Origin: Phytophthora hibernalis
Lineage: Eukaryota > Oomycota > Peronosporomycetes > Peronosporales > Peronosporaceae
Reading direction: 5' to 3'
DNA length: 64,000 nt
Assembly: GCA_012656075.1 (NCBI GenBank)
Contig: JAAKBF010000062.1
Location: 599,767-663,766, forward strand
Shown: piece by piece, positions 57,104 to 64,000 of the stretch
Layout: each line of letters starts with the position of its first letter
Position numbering within the stretch: position 1 is the first letter of the stretch
The notes under the pieces: generated by a model
Database searches by the model: none
Told to the model about the DNA's origin: nothing
What the model saw: only the letters and a program-made list of their open reading frames with translations
Made by a program: the position numbers and the translations under genes

Positions 57104-57720
57104 TCAGTCCAGCACGAAGTGGCCTCCGTGGCCCAATGCGAAATTGCTGAGCGTGTCCATGTCCGCGTCGTGCTCGCGGTTGATCTCGCGCACAATGTCC
57201 TTGATAGACAGCATGCCGATCAGGTCTCCGTCGCCGTTGACCACCGGCAAGTGGCGGACGTCCTGCAAATAAAACCAAAAATCAGATATCTCCATACCTC
57301 ACCGTATAGTTAAGACAATCGTACACTAGAGAGCATCTTGCTCATGAGTTGGTTGGGCGTCTCATTAGCGCCAGCGAACGTGAGTCGGGCTCGGTGCGTC
57401 ATGATCTGCCCCACGGGCGTCTCCTTGGCCGTAAGCCCCTGCAGCTCCACCTTCTTCACGTAGTCGCGCTCCGTGACGATGCCCACGAACTTGCCGTCCT
57501 CACCGCTCACCGCAAGGCAGCCCAAGTTGATACCGGCCATACGTGTAAGAGCCTCGTACACCGAAGCCTTCTCGGAGATGACGAAGTTGACGCCGTTGTA
57601 GCACGACTTGTTCATCATGTCCTTGGCCAGACCCTTCGTGTACAGACTGCGGCTGGAGGCGGGCAGCGCGTAGGCGCCAACGCGCTTGGGCAGCAGACGG
57701 GAGGCGGACAGGAGGCTCAT
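57104..57720 (-). CDS. CBS-pair protein, probably mitochondrial
   Basis: Complete two-exon gene. Exon 1 runs from ATG 57720 to 57325. The intron 57263-57324 (GTACGA...TTTGCAG) joins in phase to exon 2, ending at TGA 57104-57106. The first 28 residues (MSLLSASRLLPKRVGAYALP) are basic, Ser/Leu-rich and without acids, like a mitochondrial presequence. Two CBS domains follow: the first around SVYEALTRMAGINLGCLAV and FVGIVTERDYVKKV; the second around PVGQIMT, MSKMLSS and DVRHLPVVNGDGDLIGMLSI. CBS pairs bind adenine nucleotides and regulate partner enzymes. No enzyme domain is attached. The frame is clean. Confidence 0.88.
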
Positions 57721-57942
57721 GTTGTAGGAGATTGCTATGTTAGTTTTGGTCTGATCTTTGATCTTTGGCTATGAAACGTACGACACCCCCTCTCTGAATT
57801 GGCATCGTGTCGTTTCGGCTTACTTGGGATTTGTATGTGAGGATTCTGAAGCAGCGGAACTTCAACGTGGAGGTCCATTTTTGGATCGGAGACGTCAACA
57901 AGGCCCGCGTCATTTATTTATTTTTGCAAAAGTATCTTAGAT

Positions 57943-59979
57943 ATGAGGGAGGAACACGTTAGCCGATCGAGGCCCGCTATGCAGCAGGAGAAGCCTCACT
58001 GGCGGATCTCCTTCGGGTTCTGGACCGAGCTCGACGCGCTGTATCACTCGTACCCTCCTTCGTCAAAGCCCCGCTGCCCAACTCTTCCTCTGGACGCCGT
58101 CTCGGAATGGTATCGCACAGAGTTTTGGTTAGACCATTTGTAAACCAGTGTGATAATAGTCTACTTTCAATGCAGGAAGAAGCGTCTCGTACCGGATGAT
58201 ATCGAGCGATTCCTAGGCAATCCAGCGGCAGCGGCCTGCCTTCGAGCGGTCATAAGTAACGCGGAGGTTGAGACTGGCCCCGTGTTCACCAACTTCATTA
58301 TTAGCGTAAGATTTCTTGAGGGTCTTGGATTCACTAGACTATCGCAATGACCTGGTGTTGCTTGGTGTTGCTTAGGGCGGACACAGCACTGGCAAGTCCA
58401 CATTTGCAGGGATCCTTCGGAAAACACTTCTGGCGGTGACATCTGAACAACCTTGTCGGCTTGCAACAGTCAACGCTAGCGAATTCATGTAAGATGAGCT
58501 TTGTCGCGTTGCCGAAATCTCTTCGCGCCTAATGATCGATACTTTCAGGGACAAAGTACTACTCGGTAAATTGGAGGATGCTGTTAGACGCCTCGACGGT
58601 TCCAAGACAGGAACGGTATCGTTCTTGACCATCGAGCGGTTCGAAAGGTAGTGTATTATCGCTTAATATGTGCACATTGGAATGAATTGCCTGCGAAACC
58701 ATGATCTCACGTTGTATCCCCACTGTATTAGCGTCACTCCAAGTGTACAGCAGCACTTCTTTGCCCCGCTGCTCGCAGAGGCAAACCTAAAGAAGGTTTT
58801 CGTCATTTTGCTTGTGCGTCCGGATGTCAATAAACTTGCCGAACAGATCAAAACGCAAGCGATGAAAGTACACTTACACCCACTGTCGGCGAATCTCGTC
58901 CGTACCAAGTTGCTGCTCACGTGTCAGCAAGAGCGGGTATTTAATAAGCCACTACTTTCTTATATGAACACCTCCGTTGGTGACATGCAATTCTTACCTT
59001 GTTTCGCTGCATGCTAGATCGGCTTCACAAGAGAAGGGCTTGAGGAGCTAACCAGCATACATGCATTCAAGCTAATCCCCTGCCTGGATAAGCTGCATGA
59101 GATCTTCCTCAAAGAATACTTCATCAGCCAGACAAATGTACTCAAGATCTGCCAGCCAGCACCTTCCAGTTGCAGTACCCTGCTCACTTCTGCTGTTCCT
59201 CCGTTCCCACTTTCTATACTTCGGATGAGTGAGCCGCATCGCCGCTGCCCTAAGTGTACGTTGCCACCACCGTGTTCACACATTCCGCTCGAAAAACTAT
59301 TTTCCAGAATTGATCAGGTTCGAGCGCATTATCCTGAAAATGGTCGCAGACCAAAAGTGATTTCTAGGGCTGGTACAGCCATGGTGAGCAGTCCCGACAA
59401 GCCTGGCAATGCAGCATCGGGTGGCACTCCCCAGCTGCACCTGATCGAGCAATTTGCCCCTCTTTTGGCCGGCGTGGAGTTTGTACCAACGTTCAAAAGT
59501 TGGGGCGCTGTCGCTACGCGCACCCGTTGGATCTCCATACAATTGATACGACCGCTTTGGTTCCCAGGTGTCGCGTTCACACCTTGCCACTGCCGTGCTT
59601 ACACTGCGCCAATGCCGGACAACTCAAGCTAGATGCTCGGAAAGAACTTGCAGCATGTGAAAGTCTAAAGCGCGAGTTGTTGCGTAACCGGCAAACACTG
59701 GCAGATCTCGAGACTCAGCGCTACATGTTTGCCCGCGATCAAGGCAAGACAGCCAAATGGGGCAGTGCGAAGAAGCTGGCCGACGAGCAGCTTGCGCGGA
59801 TGGATGCAGCCTTGAACTTAGCAAAGACCAACATCAAACGCCAGGAACAAGAGTTATCGTCTCATCAAGATGCACTCGAAAAATTGCATGAAGCTATCGT
59901 CCATGGACGTAGTAGAGGTCTTGGCAAAGGCCACGGGCGAATCGAAGACGAGAAAAACGAAATAAAGCGGCCACAGTAG
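57943..59979 (+). CDS. multi-exon AAA+-like P-loop ATPase with Cys motif and coiled-coil tail
   Basis: Start ATG 57943. The N-terminal region (WRISFGFWTELDALYHSYPP) leads into TGPVFTNFIIS|GGHSTGKST, where intron removal (58306-58375) builds a Walker A loop with its preceding beta-strand. Further in-phase introns are 58489-58548, 58648-58731 and 58937-59017; a possible 36-nt one is 58140-58175. After them come LKKVFVILLVRPDVNKLAEQ (sensor-like strand) and ERIGFTREGLEEL (lid-like). Then a Cys motif CPKCTLPPPCSH, a linker with LPLPCLHC, and a 100-residue coiled coil ending at TAG 59979. One frame slip lies at the GGGG run near 59497. No clear Walker B Asp-Glu was identified. I do not recognise the family. 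It converges with the HCNGP gene, 23 bp away. Confidence 0.6.
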
Positions 59980-60002
59980 CCGTGTAAGGTTTTACTACAA
60001 AT

Positions 60003-60628
60003 TTACACTCCATTACTAGCAACAAACTGAAGCTGTCGAGGGTCCGCACCACCTCGTTGCAGTTGGCGCTGCGCTCGGGCGTCCGCTCTCTTCTTCTGTT
60101 CGAGTGCCAGCGCGTCAGCGTACTCATGCAATGGCAGCCCGTGAGGTCGAACACATCAGGTGAGAAATTGGACTGCAGCTCGTCAATAGCGAAGTACTCG
60201 ACCACCTTCTCCAGGATGTACGGGTTGCGCACCTCCTTCTTGTCCTGCAGCGTCGTCTGGAAGTCCTGACCACGGTCGTGCTGCACTCGCAGGAACCGCT
60301 CAATACGCTGCTGCGTTTGATTGTCATCAGTTAGTGGAGCAGCAGCCGGAGGGATGCCAGCACGTAAGAGCATCGCCTCTTCGTCTCCGTCGTCCATGGA
60401 CACATCCGGATCATTGATCTCAGCTGTAGCAACTGGTTCACCGGACTTTGAAGGCTCTTGGCTTGACTTGACGGGTGGTTCACTGGCCTTGACGACAGGT
60501 TTAACTACTGGAGCTTCATCTGCATTTGCAGAAGCAGTAGGAGCAGCGGTAATAGGCTGCAATGGAGCTGGAGGAGCGGCGTCCTCCTCGTCCGACGACG
60601 AGCCGTACTCGAGTCCGAGAGAGTTCAT
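60003..60628 (-). CDS. HCNGP/SAP30BP-like transcription co-regulator
   Basis: I chose ATG 60628 (MNSLGLEYGSSSDEED), since family members begin with a short hydrophobic start followed by Tyr-Gly-Ser-Asp/Glu; ATG 60652 is possible. A disordered Ala/Pro-rich region leads into the HCNGP domain: IERFLRVQHDRGQDFQTTLQ, then KEVRNPYILEKVVEYFAIDE and SNFSPDVFD. The frame then slips at 60140-60150. One more C in the GACC run would give the family motif F-D-P-H-G, followed by LPLHEYADALALEQKKRA and a short tail ending at TAA 60003-60005. SAP30BP acts in transcriptional repression and splicing of short introns in animals. Confidence 0.85.
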
Positions 60629-60689
60629 CTTTTTCACTTTGTGCCACACCATAAAGGATTAAAAATGTAGCCATGTCGTAAATGTAGCC
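60629..60689. promoter_or_regulatory. 61-bp divergent promoter region
   Basis: Only 61 bp separate the start codons of the HCNGP gene (-) and the RCC1 gene (+). It contains TTTTTCACTTTGTG, an initiator-like YTCANTYY match, and two near-copies of AAATGTAGCCATGTCG at the RCC1 start. Transcription must start within it, or inside the coding regions, for both genes. Confidence 0.45.
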
Positions 60690-62937
60690 ATGTCGCGAAA
60701 CGACGCGAACGTAAGCACAGTGACAATGGCGTCGAACCCACTGGAACGGATACGTGAGCAGCGCGCTAAGCAACTTTTGGATGTACTACAAGATGATCTG
60801 CGAGCGCAGATGCGACGTGAGAAGGACAAACTGGGTCGACATGGAGAGGACAAGAAGGCCAGCGTGAGGCGGAAGGAGAGGATCGCTCGACTCTCGGACC
60901 CGCAAGAGCGAGAACGTATCTGGAGCCGCGAGCAATTACCTTCGTACGAGGTGGGGTATGTAGCCGTGGTAGTGTTGGGGTTTACCCTTGAGTTGTTGAA
61001 AAGATGTTTTTGTATGCAGGGTGTGGCGATCCGCGGCTTGCCGAAAACACGGGATTTCTGGCGCCAAGTTGATGTTTCAGACTGGTGCAAGGCGGAATTG
61101 GATGCTGCATGCACGCTACTAGATATGTCGATAGAAGGCAAGAAGCTGGAGTTGATCGCTCGCATCCAGGATTGGGTGCATGAGCCTGAAATTCTTGCTC
61201 GTCTGGAAGAGCAGCGTCTGCTTGAGCTTCAACAAGACGCGATTCTGGGTGAGCATTGATATGAACGTTATCATACACACGAAGATGTTTTCTAAGCTTG
61301 ATCGCTTGCTTCCCTCAGCTTCTGGGCGAGTATTTGGATTCGGGTCCAACTCCAACGGAGAGCTTGGGTTGGGCCACCGCCGCGCCTGCGATATACCCAC
61401 AGAAATTGAGACCTTCCGCGGAGCACACATCACGCACGTTTACTCGGTAAAGATCAAGTGCTAGTTTGTGCTAGTTTGTTGTTCTGAAAACATTGTCTGC
61501 AAATGACAGGGTTTCGATACCAATTTGGCTTTGCCCGTACCGATGACGGACAAGTATTTGCATGGGGTGGTGGCGGGCGTGCTATATTCGATGAAGCCAC
61601 CACCAAGACCAGTAGACCAAAAGCACAACAGCAAGAACCAACAGAACAAAGCAAAGAAGGTGTAGACAGAGTAAACTCTGTACGTGGTGGTGATTGCAGT
61701 TCATGTTTTCTGTTTCCAAGACCGGTTCCAAGTCTGTCAAGTAAACGTCTAACGCATATTGCATGCGGTCGAACTGGTGGACACGTCGCGATGACAAGTG
61801 CTAAGGGTGAATGTTTTACATGGGGAAGAGGAGAATATGGCGAGCTGGGAACAAACACTTGTGAGAATGGTAACAAGGGCATCACCGAGGAACCAGTGCA
61901 CGTGGAATTACGGCCAAACTCGTACATCGCTCTTGTTAGTGTGGGAAATACGCACACAGCTGCCATCACTGATAAAGGAGACTGTACGCTTGGGGCAGTT
62001 GCTGGAGTGGACAGCTCGGCTTGGGAGAAACCAAGCGTGCTGGGGTGAAAGACAAGCACTTGCAATTGTGCTTTCCAACGCCGACATTTGTCGAAGCCCT
62101 TCAAAGCAGACGCATCACTCGAGTTTCCTGTGGAGCCGTACATACTGCCGTAGTGTCCGCTGACGGTCAGCTCTTCACTTTTGGTTGCGGCGATGGCGGG
62201 CGTCTTGGACTCGGCAGCAACGAGGATTCGTTCCAGCCCCAACTGGTGAGTGCTCTTGAGAAAAACGTTGTGCTCGACGTGTGCTGTGGAAGCTGGCACA
62301 CGCTGTGCATTGCTCGAGAGCGAGATGAAGCATATCCAGCCAGGGCTCCTCGACGAGTCTTCGAGACAACCAACACAGACAGCGCCGGCGGGTTCGTATA
62401 CAGTTTTGGGAGCGGTCTTCAAGGACAGGTTGGTCTTAGCGATTCTGCACCGGCGATGCATCAAATCTCTGACACCAGAGTAATTGTGTTGCTGTACAGC
62501 TTGGGCTTGAAAAGCAGAAGCTAGCTGCACTTCCAAGTAAGTACCCTTTCGTTACTCAGAACGGTGTGGTTAGTACTCATAGCACTTGTCCATGACTTGC
62601 AGCTTGTCTTCCGACGCTTCGTCATCGCCACGTTCGCTGTCGCGCTATCGCAACATCATCTCGCCACAGTTGCGCTTTAGCTGTCGACGGAAACCTCTAC
62701 ACCTGGGGCCAGAACTCTTCAGGTTGTCTAGGACGGAAGAGCTCCGAAACTTCATCAATCGATCCGGCAGAGCCTGGCCTCGTAGACCGCAGCAGCTTCC
62801 GAGGTTACGGAGTTGGTCCCATCGTCTCCATTGCTGCAGGCCACAGCTTCACTTTATTCGCTACAGGGCCATGGGAATCCCGAGAAGAGCCGTCAAAAAT
62901 GCACTTTCAACTGCAGACCAAGGTTAATCGAATGTAG
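60690..62937 (+). CDS. SAP-domain RCC1-repeat protein
   Basis: From ATG 60690: a charged helix (NPLERIREQRAKQLLDVLQD), intron 60951-61019, then a SAP-like domain (WCKAELDAACTLLDMSIEGK ... KLELIARIQDW). Intron 61249-61318 joins to RCC1 repeats: SGRVFGFGSNSNGELGLGH, DDGQVFAWGGG, KGECFTWGRGEYGELG, YAWGSCWSGQLGLGE, ADGQLFTFGCGDGGRLGLGS, GFVYSFGSGLQGQVGL and, after intron 62537-62602, VDGNLYTWGQNSSGCLG. Stop TAG 62935-62937. Another intron at 61450-61509 is likely. Frame slips lie near 61535 and 61985. RCC1 propellers often bind chromatin or small GTPases, and SAP binds DNA, so a nuclear role is plausible. Confidence 0.82.
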
Positions 62938-63000
62938 CCATGTGTACACACCTCCACAAGATTCTTCACCCTACTGAAACCCAGTCAACAACGCGACGCC

Positions 63001-63104
63001 CTTTCCGGTCCGGTGTTTGGCCAATCAGTTGGGAGTACGTGCGTCAGCGTAGGCGTAACGGCTCATTCGCCATTCCGCCGTCTAGTACTCACACGACTGC
63101 CGAG
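63001..63104 (+). promoter_or_regulatory. promoter of the amino-acid transporter
   Basis: A CCAAT box lies at 63021-63025 (GGCCAATCAG). GCTCATTCGCCATTCC at 63061-63076 matches the oomycete initiator core (YTCANTYY with flanking pyrimidines), about 40 bp before the ATG. Confidence 0.45.
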
Positions 63105-64000
63105 ATGCAGCCCGCGCCGCCCTCCTCACAGGGCAGCATGGTCGACACGGGTGTGTACCGCTACGAGCGCAACCGCGCGAGCCACGAGTTCTTCTCCCCT
63201 GGGCCACACGCCTCCACGCGCACCGCCACGGCGCCGTCCGCCATCTTCAACCTCGTGAGCACCATCATCGGCGGCGGGATCCTGTCGCTGCCCTTCGCCT
63301 TCGACAAGTGCGGGCTGCTCGTGGCGCTTGTCTTCATGGTCATCGCCGCCTCCGCCTCCACCTTCAGCCTCTACGTCATCGTGAGCTGCAGTCGTCGAGG
63401 ACGCGCCGCTTCCTACGAAGAAGTGGTGCGCAAGGCCCTGGGAGTTCGAGCAGGACGCGTCACCGTCCTGCTGCTCGTGCTGCTCACGTTCCTCACGCTC
63501 GTGGCGTACGTCATCCTCACTAAAGACCTCGTGGGCTCGCTGGGCGCCAGGTTCCTCTACAATCGCCCCATCTCCGATGCCGAGCAGAACGTCCTGACTG
63601 TTGTCTGTGTGCTGCTCGTGTCGCCGGCGCTGCTGGCCCGCTCCATGGATGCACTGCGCTTCACGTCGATCTTTAGTCTTATGTCGGTGGTGGTGCTCGC
63701 AATCGCCATCACCGTGCGAGCTGTAGACACTGTCTTTGCTCGTCGAGACAGTCTGGACGTCGAGGCGGAGCCCCAGATCCCCATCAAGATGGTTCCGGAC
63801 AGCTGGGCTGACGCCGCCTACGCCTTCCCCATCATCTCCGTGTCGTTCCTCTGCCACTTCAACGTCATGCCGGTCTATCGCGAGCTGCACAAGCCGACGC
63901 GCCACCGGTTGAAAAAATCGTGGCGTCCACCATGTTCTCGACTTGGATGTTTTACATCCTGGTCGGCATCATGGGATACCTGTTCGCATTCCAGCAGAAA
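63105..64000 (+). CDS. AAAP/SLC38-type amino-acid transporter, 3' end outside window
   Basis: ATG 63105 (MQPAPPSSQGSMVDTGVYRY). The first TM carries the family signature SAIFNLVSTIIGGGILSLPF, followed by FDKCGL. TM2 is ALVFMVIAASASTFSLYVI, TM3 VLLLVLLTFLTLVAYVILTK, TM4 VLTVVCVLLVSPALLARS, TM5 FTSIFSLMSVVVLAIAITV; then AYAFPIISVSFLCHFNVMPV, and after a one-base slip near 63912 (GTTGAAAAAATC) the TM TMFSTWMFYILVGIMGYLFA. Pro/Gly in TM1 and the HFNVMPVY motif are typical of neutral amino-acid transporters. The gene runs off the window end. The antisense frame 63126-63905 is a GC-rich shadow. Confidence 0.88.
   Translation, partial: MQPAPPSSQGSMVDTGVYRYERNRASHEFFSPGPHASTRTATAPSAIFNLVSTIIGGGILSLPFAFDKCGLLVALVFMVIAASASTFSLYVIVSCSRRGRAASYEEVVRKALGVRAGRVTVLLLVLLTFLTLVAYVILTKDLVGSLGARFLYNRPISDAEQNVLTVVCVLLVSPALLARSMDALRFTSIFSLMSVVVLAIAITVRAVDTVFARRDSLDVEAEPQIPIKMVPDSWADAAYAFPIISVSFLCHFNVMPVYRELHKPTRHRLKKSWRPPCSRLGCFTSWSASWDTCSHSSR

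Noticed and set aside
63126..63905. 259-codon antisense frame over the amino-acid transporter
   Set aside because: The composition (His, Glu, Gly, Asp repeats) is what the reverse complement of Leu/Val/Ser TM codons gives; the + strand has clear AAAP motifs.
1..64000. tRNA, rRNA or snRNA genes
   Set aside because: I scanned for GGTTCRAATCC-type T loops with paired arms and for conserved rRNA cores and found no convincing candidate.

Overview
The window is nuclear DNA from an oomycete, most probably a Phytophthora or close relative. Five observations point there: short GT-AG introns (mostly 58-85 nt), very tight gene spacing in gene-rich stretches, WRKY19-like CCCH-repeat genes, a START-FYVE protein, a GPCR fused to a phosphoinositide 5-phosphatase, and a crowded mix of Ty3/Gypsy chromoviruses, a DIRS-like retroelement, MULEs, hAT, PIF/Harbinger and Tc1/mariner elements. 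The species itself cannot be read from the sequence.

Layout. 1-2575: 3' part of a coiled-coil gene with a CxxC block that resembles the flagellar protein QRICH2 (DUF4795). 4264-5811: intact START-like/FYVE gene. About 6425-7860: uncharacterised basic/Ser-rich gene. 8341-9890 (-) and 22353-24029 (-): two paralogous CCCH-repeat (WRKY19-like) genes. The DNA between them holds a small TIR transposon (11169-12054), a Ty3 chromovirus (gag about 12.7-13.8 kb; integrase tail and chromodomain 20.28-20.64 kb) interrupted by a DIRS-like element (about 14.0-20.28 kb), and LTR-like inverted repeats.

24-47 kb is a transposon graveyard. In order it holds a PIF/Harbinger pair, a hAT remnant, a MULE fragment beside a decayed CCDC40-like coiled-coil gene, one MULE transposase cut into three pieces by a complete Tc1/mariner element (36220-37699) and a complete LTR chromovirus (37770-42870), and a 2.4-kb MULE deletion derivative with 96-bp TIRs (44961-47401).

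47.6-64 kb is gene-rich: P5B-type ATPase, a small TIR element, GPCR-5-phosphatase bigram (-), CBS-domain protein (-), a multi-exon AAA+-like gene, an HCNGP/SAP30BP homolog (-), a SAP-RCC1 protein, and an AAAP amino-acid transporter running off the right edge.

Most conserved genes carry isolated one-base frameshifts, several at homopolymers, where a single base would recover the family motif. I read these as mostly sequencing or assembly indels. The transposon remnants also have in-frame stops and deletions and are truly decayed. The most interesting items are the GPCR-5-phosphatase fusion, the three-layer nested insertion, the DIRS-like element with an SR-rich Gag and RNase H upstream of RT, and the unrecognised AAA+-like gene.
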